A stretch of DNA of 64,000 bases from assembly GCF_040024445.1 (NCBI RefSeq), contig NZ_CP157276.1, positions 1,364,001-1,428,000 on the forward strand. Reading direction: 5' to 3'. Every line of letters starts with the position of its first letter. Within the stretch, counting starts at the first letter, position 1. Shown in pieces: positions 27,271 through 36,132 of the stretch. The notes beneath the pieces were generated by a model. The model had not been told where the DNA came from. It made no database searches and was given only the letters and a program-made list of their open reading frames with translations. This DNA comes from Prescottella soli (GTDB lineage: Bacteria; Actinomycetota; Actinomycetes; Mycobacteriales; Mycobacteriaceae). The position numbers and the translations under genes were made by a program.

Positions 27271-28368
27271 TCAGGCGACCTGCAGCAGCCCCTGCCGCGA
27301 CAGGATCGGCCGCACCCCCTCCCCGAACCAGTAGGCCTCCTCGACGTGCGGCTGGCCCGACAGCACGAAGTGCTCGACGCCCACCGCCGCGTACTCCCGG
27401 ATCAGCGCCGCCACCTCGGCGTGACTGCCGACGAGCGCGGTGCCCGCGCCGCCGCGGACCAGCCCGTAGCCGGCCCACAGCCCCGGGTACACCTCGAGGT
27501 TGCGCAGGTCGGCGCTGAGCCCGAGCTGACGGCGCTGCCCCTCGGACTCGCTCTGCGCCAGCCGGGTCCGCGCCAGTTCGATCTGCGCCGGACTCATCCG
27601 GGCGACGAGCTTGTCGGCCTCGGCCCACGCCTCCTCGGAGGTGTCGCGGGCGATCACATGGGCGCGGATGCCGAAGCTCAGCGTCCGGCCGTGGGCCGCG
27701 GCGCGGCGGCGGACGTCGTCGATGAGCGCGCCCACCTTCGCCGGCGGCTCGGTCCACGTGAGGTAGGTGTCGACGTGCGCGGCGGCCACGTCGAGCGCGG
27801 GCTCGCTGGCCCCGCCGAAGAAGATCCCCGGCGCCGGGGACGGTGCGGGGAACGCCGCCGCTCCCTCGACCGTGTAGTACTTCCCGGCGAAGTCGTAGGG
27901 CGCCGCACCCCACGCGCCGCGCACGATGTCGAGGAACTCCCCGGTCCGCTGGTACCGCTGCTCCTTGGTGAGGAAGTCACCGAACCGCCGCTGCTCCTCG
28001 GCGTCGCCACCGGTGACGATGTTGAGCAGCAGCCGCCCGCCCGACAACTGCTGGAACGCGGCGGCCTGCTGCGCCGCGAGCGTCGGGGTGATCAGCCCGG
28101 GACGGAACGCGACCAGGAACTTGAGCGTGCTGGTCTCCCGGATGAGCGCGGCCGTGGTGATCCAGGCGTCGGGGCACCACGTCCCCGTCGGGGTGAGCAC
28201 CGCCTCGAAGCCGAGCTGCTCGGCGGTCTTCGCGACCAGCGTCAGGTAGTCGAGCGACGCCGGACGGAACTCGGACGCCCGGCCCGACGCCTCCCGCGGT
28301 TCGAGCGCACCGATCACCTCCCGTCCGTCGCCGGAGGTGGGCAGGTACCAGTGGAAGTGGAGGGTCAT
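27271..28368 (-). CDS. ssuD: FMN-dependent alkanesulfonate monooxygenase
   Basis: A 365-residue LLM-class (bacterial luciferase-like) monooxygenase. FHWYLPTSGDGR at the start, TPTGTWCPDAW, LVAFRPGLITPTLAAQ and LLLNIVTGGDAEEQ match SsuD. It uses FMNH2 and O2 to release sulfite from alkanesulfonates. The ATG overlaps the ssuB stop by ATGA. The last gene of the ssuACBD unit; no flavin reductase is encoded next to it. Confidence 0.92.
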   Translation of the reverse strand: MTLHFHWYLPTSGDGREVIGALEPREASGRASEFRPASLDYLTLVAKTAEQLGFEAVLTPTGTWCPDAWITTAALIRETSTLKFLVAFRPGLITPTLAAQQAAAFQQLSGGRLLLNIVTGGDAEEQRRFGDFLTKEQRYQRTGEFLDIVRGAWGAAPYDFAGKYYTVEGAAAFPAPSPAPGIFFGGASEPALDVAAAHVDTYLTWTEPPAKVGALIDDVRRRAAAHGRTLSFGIRAHVIARDTSEEAWAEADKLVARMSPAQIELARTRLAQSESEGQRRQLGLSADLRNLEVYPGLWAGYGLVRGGAGTALVGSHAEVAALIREYAAVGVEHFVLSGQPHVEEAYWFGEGVRPILSRQGLLQVA

Positions 28369-29099
28369 GCTGGAATCCCTTCGAGAACACCGAGGTGAGC
28401 GAGAACTTGCTTGCGCAGGGCGACGACGTCGGGGTCGGCGCGCAGCCGCGGCCGCGGGACCGTCACCGCGACGTCGTGGGCGATCCGGCCGGCGTCGAGG
28501 ACGAGCACCCGGTCGGCGAGCAGCACCGCCTCCTCCACGTCGTGGGTGACGAGGAGAACGGCGAACCCGTGCCGCTTCCACAGCCGGATCAGCAACTCGT
28601 ACGCCGTGATTCGGGTCAGCGCGTCGAGCGCCCCGAACGGTTCGTCGAGCAGCAGCAGGTCCGGCTCGCGGACCAGCGCACGGGCGAGCGACACGCGCTG
28701 CGCCTCACCGCCGGAGAGCGTGAGCGGCCAGGCGTCGACGCGGTGGCTCAGGTTCACCTCGCCGAGGGCGTCGATCGCCCGCTGCTTGCCGTCACGGTCG
28801 GCGAGGCCGAGGGAGACGTTGCGGTGCACCCGCTTCCACGGCAGCAGCCGCGGCTCCTGGAACGCGACGGCGACCGAGCCGTCGACGTCGATGCGGCCCT
28901 CGTGTCCGCGGTCGAGCCCGGCGATGGCGCGCAGCAGCGTCGACTTGCCGGATCCGCTGCGGCCCACCAGCGCCACGATCTCGCCGCGACGCAGCGTCAG
29001 GTCGATGCCGTCGAGCACGACGTCGGCTCCGAAGACCCGGCGCACGCCGCGGGCGGCGACGACGGCGTCGCTCACGCGCCCTGATACGTCTTGCGCCAT
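28365..29099 (-). CDS. ssuB: Aliphatic sulfonate ABC transporter ATP-binding protein
   Basis: A 244-residue ABC ATPase: Walker A GRSGSGKST, Q-loop AFQEPRLLPW, signature LSGGEAQRVSLARAL, Walker B LLLLDEPFGALD, and H-loop VTHDVEEA. The P-W after the Q-loop is typical of nitrate/sulfonate/taurine importers. The ATG at 29099 has AAGG eight bases upstream; a GTG at 29075 forming GTGA with the ssuC stop is an alternative start. Confidence 0.92.
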   Translation of the reverse strand: MAQDVSGRVSDAVVAARGVRRVFGADVVLDGIDLTLRRGEIVALVGRSGSGKSTLLRAIAGLDRGHEGRIDVDGSVAVAFQEPRLLPWKRVHRNVSLGLADRDGKQRAIDALGEVNLSHRVDAWPLTLSGGEAQRVSLARALVREPDLLLLDEPFGALDALTRITAYELLIRLWKRHGFAVLLVTHDVEEAVLLADRVLVLDAGRIAHDVAVTVPRPRLRADPDVVALRKQVLAHLGVLEGIPA

Positions 29100-29914
29100 G
29101 TCAGCAGCCTTCCCTCCAGGGCCCGCACGAGCGCGTCGGTCGCGAGACCGAGGAACGCGTACACGAGCAGGCCGAAGATGACGATGTCGATGCGGAAGTA
29201 GATGCGGGCGTTGTTGACGAGGTAGCCGAGTCCCGCGTCGGCGTTGATCTGCTCGGCAACGATGAGCGCGAGCCACGCCACCCCGAGCGACAGCCGCAGC
29301 CCGGTCAACGCCTGCGGCAGCGCCCCGGGCAGGACCACGTGCGCCGCGAGCTGGAACTTGCCGAGCCCCAGGGTCTCCGCGGCCTCGATCAGCTTGCCGT
29401 CGATGCTGCGGATCCCCGCGAACAGGTTGAGGTACAGCGGGAACATCACACCGAGGGCTACCAGGAACACCTTGGGCTCCTCCCCGATCCCGAACCAGAT
29501 GATGAACAGCGGGATCAGACCGAGGAACGGCACGGTCCGCAGCATCTGGATCGGCGGATCGATCGCGAGTTCCACGATCCGGGAGAACCCGGCCAGCACC
29601 CCGAGCAGGACCGCGACCGCGACGCCGAGCACCACCCCCAGCAGCACCCGCTGCACCGAGACGGCCAGCGCGTCCTGCAGGCTGCCGTCCGACCACAGCT
29701 CGGCGGCCGCCGAGATCACCTGCGCGGGCGAGGCGAGCGTCTTGTCCGACACCAGTCCGGCGCTGCTCACCACCTGCCACAGCACCAGCAGCACCAGCGG
29801 GGAGATCAGTCGCAGCAACGGCTTCCACGAGCGTCCCGGTTGCTTGGCGCGTTCAGGTGCGGCAGCGTCCGTCGCGTCGACCTGTGGCAGGCCCTTGGTC
29901 AGGACCGCGGTCAT
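29072..29914 (-). CDS. ssuC: Aliphatic sulfonate ABC transporter permease
   Basis: A 280-residue permease with six membrane helices and the cytoplasmic EAA loop EAAETLGLGKFQLAAHVVLP that docks the ATPase. The family is the SsuC/TauC/NrtB group. The start overlaps the ssuA stop as ATGA and the 3' end overlaps ssuB, so the operon is tightly coupled. Confidence 0.92.
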   Translation of the reverse strand: MTAVLTKGLPQVDATDAAAPERAKQPGRSWKPLLRLISPLVLLVLWQVVSSAGLVSDKTLASPAQVISAAAELWSDGSLQDALAVSVQRVLLGVVLGVAVAVLLGVLAGFSRIVELAIDPPIQMLRTVPFLGLIPLFIIWFGIGEEPKVFLVALGVMFPLYLNLFAGIRSIDGKLIEAAETLGLGKFQLAAHVVLPGALPQALTGLRLSLGVAWLALIVAEQINADAGLGYLVNNARIYFRIDIVIFGLLVYAFLGLATDALVRALEGRLLTWRKTYQGA

Positions 29915-30921
29915 TTCGCACCCGCCTGGATCTGCTGGTTGAACCGGGCGTCGAACCAGTTGCCGGCGACCGGGGCCTGCTTCAGCAGTCCCGCCGCGGC
30001 GAACAGGTCGATCAGCTTCTGCTGCTTCGCGATGCGCTGGTCGTCGATCGGAACGTACGAGCCCTTCGACGTGTCGAAGGACGCCGCGGCGACGTCCTGC
30101 GGGAGCTTGGTCAGCTTCGCGAAGATCGGCACCCACGCCTCGGGGTGCGCGTCCGCCCACACCTGGGCGCGGGCCAGGCGCTGGAAGAAGTCGGCGAGCG
30201 CCGCCGACTTCGTCGGGTCCGCGAGCGCGTCCGACGCGGCCGAGAAGTACGACTGGCCGGTGGTGACCTCGCTGCCGTCGGCGATCACCTTGGCGCCCGC
30301 GGTGTTCCGACCGATCGTCGCGTACGGGTTCCACACCGCCCACGCGTCTACCTGTCCGGAGGTGAAGGCGCTCAATGCGTCTGCGGGACCGAGGAACTGG
30401 AACTGGATGTCCGACACCGGCAGCTTCGCCTGCTCGAGCAGACCGAGCACCAGGCCGTGCGAACTCGATCCCTGGGTGACCGCGATCTTCTTGCCCTTCA
30501 GGTCGGCGATCGACGACGCCGTCGAGTTCGCGGGCACCAGCAGGAAGTCGTTGGTGCCGGTCCGCGCCTGCACCGCGACGATGCGGCCCGAGTTGCCGTT
30601 CGCCTGCGCGAACACCGGAGGCACGTCGCCGGTGCCCCCGGCATCGATCTTGTTGGCGCCCAACGCCTCCAGCAGCGGCGGTCCTGCCTCGAAGGTTGAC
30701 CACTCGATGCCGTAGCCGAGACCGTCGAGTTCCCCGGCGGCCTCGAGCAGCGACTGGGTGCTCTTGACCTGGTCGCCGATTCGGAGCGTGACCCCGGACG
30801 TCGGGTTGCCGGCCGATTCGGACGATTCCGAGGCGCCGGAAGTGCTGCACGCGCCGAGTGTCAGGGCCGCGACGGCCGTGAGTGCGGTGAGGACGAAACG
30901 TGTTCGCGTCGAACGACGCAT
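29911..30921 (-). CDS. ssuA: Aliphatic sulfonate-binding lipoprotein
   Basis: A 336-residue lipoprotein: signal sequence with lipobox LTLGAC (cysteine about residue 25), then a serine-rich linker and a periplasmic-binding-protein type 2 domain (LRIGDQVKSTQSLLEAAGEL, EALGANKIDAGGTGDVPPVF, VTQGSSSHG). It delivers sulfonates to SsuBC. GGAGG stands before the ATG at 30921. It is the first gene of the ssu operon, 113 bases after a cysteine-tailed upstream ORF. Confidence 0.92.
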   Translation of the reverse strand: MRRSTRTRFVLTALTAVAALTLGACSTSGASESSESAGNPTSGVTLRIGDQVKSTQSLLEAAGELDGLGYGIEWSTFEAGPPLLEALGANKIDAGGTGDVPPVFAQANGNSGRIVAVQARTGTNDFLLVPANSTASSIADLKGKKIAVTQGSSSHGLVLGLLEQAKLPVSDIQFQFLGPADALSAFTSGQVDAWAVWNPYATIGRNTAGAKVIADGSEVTTGQSYFSAASDALADPTKSAALADFFQRLARAQVWADAHPEAWVPIFAKLTKLPQDVAAASFDTSKGSYVPIDDQRIAKQQKLIDLFAAAGLLKQAPVAGNWFDARFNQQIQAGAK

Positions 30922-30961
30922 GGAAACCTCCGATACGTACGTGAGGAAATGCACGAGAAAC

Positions 30962-30984
30962 CCGGCCTCGGTCGGGAGGACCGG
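30962..30984 (-). promoter_or_regulatory. Hairpin between cysteine uORF and ssuA
   Basis: CCGGCCTC and GAGG-A-CCGG can pair around a six-base loop, with one bulged base, in the leader between the upstream ORF and ssuA. Such a hairpin could sequester the leader or act in attenuation. No U-run follows. Confidence 0.3.
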
Positions 30985-31033
30985 CGGGATGAGATGAGAG
31001 AAGGGCCTGCTCAGTTCACGCGGGCCGACAACG

Positions 31034-31120
31034 TCAACAGGAGCGCGGACAGGGCACACACGTGCAGCACGCCGAGGTGGCGTGCCGGGGTGCCGGGGTT
31101 TCGACGCTGCCGAAGGTCAT
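31034..31120 (-). CDS. Cysteine-tailed upstream ORF of the ssu operon, 28 residues
   Basis: A short ORF starting MTFGSVETPAPRH and ending ACCTCVPCPRSC: five cysteines in the last eleven codons, just before the stop. It lies on the ssu strand, 113 bases upstream of ssuA. Polycysteine short ORFs before sulfur genes act as cysteine-responsive attenuators in mycobacteria: ribosomes stall at cysteine codons when charged tRNA-Cys is low and expose the genes downstream. AGGA stands seven bases before the ATG; CAGGAT nearby could instead be a -10 for a leaderless start. A 62-codon form starting at 31222 is possible. Confidence 0.6.
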   Translation of the reverse strand: MTFGSVETPAPRHATSACCTCVPCPRSC

Positions 31121-31302
31121 GCCGGAATCCTGGGCGCCACCGATCCGACCGTCAACGCAGGCGCGGACGCGTCTCCCCCGGCCGGACGGCCCCTGGGCAC
31201 GGCGTTCAAGAGTTCCGATCACACGAGTTCGATCCGGTCGTCGCCGCGAACGAATCAGCGTGTCCGCGCGGCAAAACGGGGATTCCGCAGGATTGTGCTG
31301 CC

Positions 31303-31308
31303 TATACT
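31303..31308 (+). promoter_or_regulatory. Leaderless -10 TATACT
   Basis: TATACT is followed by six bases (CCCGCC) and the ATG at 31315, so the transcript probably begins at the start codon. Confidence 0.6.
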
Positions 31309-31314
31309 CCCGCC

Positions 31315-31584
31315 ATGCTGATCCTCGGGATGATCCTGTTCGGGTTGCTCATCGGCGCCGCCGCCCAGCTCGTCGTGGGCAAGTCCAAGGCCGGAATCGA
31401 CTGGGGCCTGGCCTGTGCCGCGGGGGTCGGAGGGTCGTTTGTCGGCGGCCTGCTCATCAGCCTGCTCGCCGGCGACGGTCTCGCGCTCCGCCCGAGCGGC
31501 ATCATCGGCTCGCTTGCCGGCGCGATCATCGTGACCGCCCTGTGGTCGTGGTGGAAGACGCGGGCTGCGTCGTCGGTGAGCTGA
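31315..31584 (+). CDS. GlsB/YeaQ/YmgE-family stress membrane protein
   Basis: An 89-residue protein with three membrane helices (about 2-22, 31-52, 63-82) and the family glycine pattern LIGAAAQLVVGKSKAG and GIIGSLAGAIIV. The family, also called transglycosylase-associated proteins, is linked to general stress; the biochemical role is unsettled. The promoter is clearly leaderless (TATACT, N6, ATG). Confidence 0.85.
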   Translation: MLILGMILFGLLIGAAAQLVVGKSKAGIDWGLACAAGVGGSFVGGLLISLLAGDGLALRPSGIIGSLAGAIIVTALWSWWKTRAASSVS

Positions 31585-32168
31585 GCCGGACGCTCACCCC
31601 CGGCGCAGCACCTGGAGGTCCGGGCTGATCGGCAGACCGTTGGCGCACGGAACCGTGCAAGAGCGGTGCGACATCGGTCAGCGCATCCGGCCCTGTTCGC
31701 GCCACCGCGCGTTCGATCGTCTTGGCCTGGTCTGGTCGCAGCACGACGTAATGGCGGGCGATGCATGTCTGCTCGTCGGCCTCCGGCAGATACGGCGGAA
31801 CGCCGCCGCTGACGATGGCGCGCCAGAAGTGGGGCTCACCGTAGCTCGACGTCTGCCGACCTGTCGCCGCAGTATCCGGGTGTTGAAGAACTGTGAGCGC
31901 GACACGCCAGCGCAACACAGTAATGGGCCGACTAGTCGTATTGATTACTCTCGTCCGGTTGTTTACTGTCTCTGACAATCGCTGAACTGTTCGCATTCAT
32001 GAACAGGGACCGGCATCCGTGCCGTTTGCGGCTACACGGGGGGTTGCATCGGGAACTACGAAGTGCTGCCGCGCGACTCATCGATTCGAACGACCTCCCA
32101 CGCGGGCGTGCATGACCGGCCGGGGCGTCGAACCGTGTCCATTACTCCCAATGAGGTGAGTGAAGAGT
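31585..32168. other. Gene-poor stretch before the first GSLGS protein
   Basis: Apart from the frameshifted minus-strand ORF this stretch has no convincing gene. It is visibly less GC-rich from about 31915 to 32080 (TTGATTACTC, TTGTTTACTGTC, CATTCATGAAC), which probably holds the promoter of the GSLGS gene at 32169. No clear -10/-35 pair was settled on. Confidence 0.5.
31594..31996 (-). pseudogene. Frameshifted hypothetical gene
   Basis: Two reading frames on the minus strand look like parts of one protein. Frame one carries SSYGEPHFWRAIVSGGVPPY and RHYVVLRPDQAKTIERAV; near 31660-31675 the sensible reading moves to another frame, CTVPCANGLPISPDLQVLRR, ending at a TGA at 31596-31594. One small insertion or deletion would join them. 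The family is not recognised. A sequencing or assembly error, or a pair of unrelated chance frames, cannot be excluded. Confidence 0.35.
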
Positions 32169-33170
32169 ATGCCCAAGAACGCATTCCGTATCGGTTCGGC
32201 GGCGGCTGTCGTCAGCGTGGCGGCGCTCGTTGCGCCCGCACTGGCCGCCGCGTCGAACGGGCCGCTCGGTTCGAGCATTTCGAGCGGTTTATTCGGTTCG
32301 ACCGTTTCGGGCGGGCCCCTCGGTTCGAGCGTTTCGGGTTCGCTCGGGTCGAGTGACTCGGGTTCGCTCGGGTCGAGCGGTTCGAGCGACGCGCCGGAAG
32401 AATCCAGGTGCGCGGAGCTTTCAACCGAAGCCACCCCCAACGGATGGGGCATCCCGTTCGACGATGAGAAGGAGCAGGTCGCCTTCTACACCGACGACGC
32501 CGTGCTCGACGACGACGGGTCCCTGAAGCTCGAGGTCGAGGATTCCACGGACAGGTCGGTCAGCTACCACGAGGCCGGCGGCATCAAGCTGTCCGATGCG
32601 ATCGCGAAGGAGATCGGATTCTCGGAGCGCGCCGAGCACCCGACGGCCTCGTTCCAGTTGCGGCTGACCGGTACGTCCTCCGAGCACCCGAAGTTCGAGA
32701 ACGGCTTCACGACCCTGGTGTGGGTTCCCGACGCTGACACGACCGACACCTCGAAGGGCGGCGTCCACTCCAACCTGCAGGACGGCAAGTGGTGGAGCAC
32801 CTCGCCCATTGCCGGCGCTCCGAACCGTAGCGACCTCGTCCCGCTCGCCGACATCGCGGCACTCAACCCGGATGCAGTCGTCGACTATTACGGCGTGAGC
32901 ATCGGCACCGGCTCAGAGGCCACCTCGACGCTGGTCGACAATGTGAAGTTCAACGGGTGCACGACCAACTTCGCCAAGAACGATCCCGAACCCGCGTCGG
33001 GCTCGCTCGGCTCACTCGACGTCTTCGGTTCCCTGGGCTCCGGTTCCCTCGGCTCCGGCTCGCTGGGCTCGGCCGACGCCTTCGGCTCGCTCGGCGCCGG
33101 TTCTCTCGGTTCGCTGGATACCGGATCGCTGGGGACCAACTCCGTGGACTCGGGGTCGCTCGGTTCCTGA
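32169..33170 (+). CDS. Secreted protein with N- and C-terminal GSLGS repeats
   Basis: A 333-residue exported protein. After a signal peptide (core GSAAAVVSVAALVAPALAA, cleavage near residue 23) comes a run of GSL/GSS repeats to about residue 68, then a unique ~200-residue domain with two cysteines (ESRCAELS and FNGCTTNF) containing GWGIPFDD and DNVKF, then a C-terminal run of GSLGS units to the last residue. A five-residue period with leucine in the middle recalls pentapeptide beta-helices, which is only inference. ATG 32169 has GAGGTGAG eight bases upstream; a GTG at 32160 is too close to it. Three more such proteins are in this window. Confidence 0.8.
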   Translation: MPKNAFRIGSAAAVVSVAALVAPALAAASNGPLGSSISSGLFGSTVSGGPLGSSVSGSLGSSDSGSLGSSGSSDAPEESRCAELSTEATPNGWGIPFDDEKEQVAFYTDDAVLDDDGSLKLEVEDSTDRSVSYHEAGGIKLSDAIAKEIGFSERAEHPTASFQLRLTGTSSEHPKFENGFTTLVWVPDADTTDTSKGGVHSNLQDGKWWSTSPIAGAPNRSDLVPLADIAALNPDAVVDYYGVSIGTGSEATSTLVDNVKFNGCTTNFAKNDPEPASGSLGSLDVFGSLGSGSLGSGSLGSADAFGSLGAGSLGSLDTGSLGTNSVDSGSLGS

Positions 33171-33424
33171 TCCGACGCAAAGCGTAAACGCCGCAATACC
33201 AAACCAACGGATTGCCACTTTTCGATAGGGCGTCGGACCACGCAGCTCACGGTCGACAACCCGAGTAACGTTGAAAGTCGTTGCCCCGCATATGTCGACA
33301 CCGCCCGGCGAGGCGGCGTCCCGCCCGTCTGAGCTCAACCGCGACGCCACCGCCCGACACGCGTCGACCGAACCGGGCGCAACGCCGGTGGATTCGGCTT
33401 GGACGGCCGAGGACGGTTGTGGTG

Positions 33425-35041
33425 ATGGATGCCGAGCATGTCCCTGTATTGATCGTCGGTGCCGGGGCGGGCGGGCTGGCAACGTCGGCGTTGCTCGTCA
33501 AGCACGGAGTTCGGTCGCTGCTGGTCGAAAAACGGCGCGAGATCTTCATCTACCCCAAGGCCCGCAACCTGAGCTTCCGCACTCTGGAGATCCTGCGTGG
33601 CCTGGGGCTGGCCGACGAGGTGCACGCGGTCGCCGAAGGCGTATCCGACATGGTCGTCAAGCCGACGCTGAACAGCCCTGTTCAGAAGCCGGCTCTCGGC
33701 GTCGCCGCGATCTTCTCTCAGTTCGACGAGCTGAGCCCCGAACCGTCCGCACAGTACCTACCGCAGAGCAGGCTCGAGCCGCTCCTGCTCGCGTACACCC
33801 GCGGGCACGGCAGCGAGGTGCGGTACGGGACATCGCTGTCGTCGTTCGAGCAGGACGACAGGGGTGTCACCGCGGTTCTGCACGACCTGGATTCGGGTAC
33901 GGAGCACACCGCGCGAGCCGACTACCTGATCGCCGCCGATGGTGTCCACAGCCGCATTCGCGACACGCTGGGGGTGGCCACCGCCGGGTACGGCCCGATA
34001 CCGATCTTCGTCGTCTTCGTCTACTTCCGCGCGCCCTGGCGACGGTTGGTTCCCGATTTGGGCGACGGTGACGGCGTTCAGGTCGAGAACTCCGATGTGG
34101 AGGGGATCTTCCTCGTGGCCCAGGGGGATCTCGGCATGTTCGTGACGACCTACTTCCCCCGCGAGGGCGAGACCGCCGAGCAGTTCACCGCGCAGCGTTG
34201 TCACGACATGCTCCTCGCGGCCATCGGTGAGCCGATGGAGGTGCAGATCGTCGACATCGCGCCGTGGCAGCCCCATGAGCAAGTGGCCGCCCAGTTCCAG
34301 TGCGGACGGGTCATTCTGGTCGGCGACGCGGCACACACCATGCCGCCGTTCAAGGCCGGGGGCGCCAACGCGGCCATCCAGAGCGCACAGAATCTGGCCT
34401 GGAAACTGGCCGCACTTCTCGACGGCACGGCCGGACCGGGGTTGCTCGCCACGTATCACGCCGAGCGGCACCCGATCGGGCGGTTCAGTGCCCGCCAGTC
34501 ACTGACCGGGCCCGCGATGGCGTTCTTGCGGCTGGACGACGACCGACCGCAACTCCCAGCCGGCGAGGAGCGGCCGCTGTTCGACATGCTCGTCGGCTAC
34601 CGGTACTGGTCGGCGGCGGTGGTGACCGACGAGCCCGCGCCGGACGACCCCGATGCCGTGTCACTGGTGGAGGAGTTGCGAGCACAACCGGGCACCCGGG
34701 TGCCGCATGTCTGGGTGCGGCGAGACGGGGAGCGCGTCTCGACGCTCGACCTGCTGGGTACCGGGTTCACCTTGTTGACCGCGGACGACGGGGTCGGCTG
34801 GTCCGTCGCCGCGGCCTCGACGTCGTCCGACCTGGGCATCCCCATCGCGGTGCACCGCATCGGCGCCGACGGCGATGTCGTCGACACCGACGGCGCCTGG
34901 GCGGCGGCCACCGGGCTGGCCCCGTCCGGGGCCCTGTTGATCCGGCCGGACGACTTCGTCGGATGGCGAGCGGACGAGATGCCGGCGGACCCCGCCGACG
35001 CGCTGGGGCGTGCGCTCTCGGCCATCCTCGCCCTGGGATGA
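33425..35041 (+). CDS. FAD-dependent aromatic-ring-type monooxygenase (PheA/TfdB family)
   Basis: A 538-residue class A flavoprotein hydroxylase: FAD motif VLIVGAGAGGLATSALL at the N-terminus, the DG motif YLIAADGVHSRIRD, and the second FAD motif VILVGDAAHTMPPFKAGGAN. A C-terminal thioredoxin-like domain is suggested by the last ~130 residues. These enzymes hydroxylate phenols or polyketides with NADPH and O2; the substrate is unknown. Its stop overlaps the start of the pseudouridine synthase gene. Confidence 0.85.
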   Translation: MDAEHVPVLIVGAGAGGLATSALLVKHGVRSLLVEKRREIFIYPKARNLSFRTLEILRGLGLADEVHAVAEGVSDMVVKPTLNSPVQKPALGVAAIFSQFDELSPEPSAQYLPQSRLEPLLLAYTRGHGSEVRYGTSLSSFEQDDRGVTAVLHDLDSGTEHTARADYLIAADGVHSRIRDTLGVATAGYGPIPIFVVFVYFRAPWRRLVPDLGDGDGVQVENSDVEGIFLVAQGDLGMFVTTYFPREGETAEQFTAQRCHDMLLAAIGEPMEVQIVDIAPWQPHEQVAAQFQCGRVILVGDAAHTMPPFKAGGANAAIQSAQNLAWKLAALLDGTAGPGLLATYHAERHPIGRFSARQSLTGPAMAFLRLDDDRPQLPAGEERPLFDMLVGYRYWSAAVVTDEPAPDDPDAVSLVEELRAQPGTRVPHVWVRRDGERVSTLDLLGTGFTLLTADDGVGWSVAAASTSSDLGIPIAVHRIGADGDVVDTDGAWAAATGLAPSGALLIRPDDFVGWRADEMPADPADALGRALSAILALG

Positions 35042-36015
35042 TGACGCACATGCCGATGCCCTCACCGCTGCCCGTCAAAGACGGGGTCGGACCGACGCGG
35101 CTGCGGGTCCCGACGTCCGGGCCGTGGGCGACGATCGCCGACTACGTCGTCGCGCGGTTCGACCACATGGACGCCGACGAGCTGTACCGGCGCTTCGACG
35201 CCGGGGAGATCGTGGGCGCCGAGGGCCGTCCGGTCGGTCGCGACACGGCGCTGGGCGATCAAGTGTTCATCTGGTACTACCGGGATCTGCCGGTGGAGGA
35301 TCCGGTGCCGTTCGACGAGGAGATCCTGCACGTCGACGACGACCTCGTCGTGATCGACAAGCCGCACTTCCTCCCGACCACCCCGGGCGGGCGCTACCTG
35401 CGCGAGTCGGCGCTCGTCCGATTGCGGACCCGCCTCGACAACCCGGACCTGACGCCGATCCATCGACTCGACCGGGCGACCGCCGGACTGGTGATGTTCT
35501 CGCCCCGCCCCGCAACGCGCGGCGCCTACCAGTCGCTGTTCGAGAAGCGGCAGGTCACAAAGGTCTACGAGGCGGTGTCCGCACTACCGCTCGGGTGGGA
35601 CCCGGACGCACCGACGCTCGCCGGGCACGCCGTCCCCGTCGTCTACCGCAACCACATCGAGTCGCGACGCGGCGAGCTGCGGGTCGTCATCGACGACGCC
35701 CGTGAGCCCAACTCCGAGACGATGATCGAGGTGCGCGGGACCGGCGTGAGCGCCTCCGGACGCGCTGTGCTGCACACGATCCTGCGTCCGCACACCGGAC
35801 GCATGCACCAGTTGCGGGTGCATCTGGCGGCGCTCGGCGTCGGGATCCTGGGCGACCACTGGTATCCCGACCTCCTACCGGAGACGCCGGACGATCACTC
35901 CCTCCCACTCCAATTGCTGGCGCGAGAACTGGAATTCACCGATCCACTGTCGGATATGCCGCGACGGTTCGTCACCCACCGGACGTTGAGCGAGGCGCCC
36001 TTGTCAGGGCACTGA
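35041..36015 (+). CDS. RluA-family pseudouridine synthase
   Basis: A 324-residue RluA-type enzyme with the catalytic-aspartate motif HRLDRATAGLVMF (about 139-151) and RPHTGRMHQLRVHLAALG. It isomerises uridine in 23S rRNA or tRNA; which site is not clear. The N-terminal ~90 residues lack an S4 domain. Starts ATGATG overlap the previous stop, and a third ATG at 35050 is possible. Confidence 0.88.
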   Translation: MTHMPMPSPLPVKDGVGPTRLRVPTSGPWATIADYVVARFDHMDADELYRRFDAGEIVGAEGRPVGRDTALGDQVFIWYYRDLPVEDPVPFDEEILHVDDDLVVIDKPHFLPTTPGGRYLRESALVRLRTRLDNPDLTPIHRLDRATAGLVMFSPRPATRGAYQSLFEKRQVTKVYEAVSALPLGWDPDAPTLAGHAVPVVYRNHIESRRGELRVVIDDAREPNSETMIEVRGTGVSASGRAVLHTILRPHTGRMHQLRVHLAALGVGILGDHWYPDLLPETPDDHSLPLQLLARELEFTDPLSDMPRRFVTHRTLSEAPLSGH

Positions 36016-36086
36016 GCGGGCGCCACGCGTGCGTGCGACGGCGTGACGTCGGCGTCTCGGCGAAACTGCCCGCAATCTGTCCTGAA

Positions 36087-36131
36087 AGCAGTGCGCCCCA
36101 ACCGAAACCGGTTGGGGCGCGCTTCACTGCT
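36087..36131. terminator. Bidirectional hairpin terminator between convergent genes
   Basis: A perfect 12-bp stem (GCGCCCCAACCG, loop AAAC, CGGTTGGGGCGC at 36093-36120) is flanked by a second pairing AGCAGT/ACTGCT. It separates the pseudouridine synthase from the convergent GSL protein gene. Confidence 0.85.
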
Positions 36132-36132
36132 G

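Noticed and set aside
33172-33237. CCGACGC/GCGTCGG pairing after the first GSLGS gene
   Set aside because: Arms are more than 50 bases apart with no supporting stem between; not convincing as a terminator.
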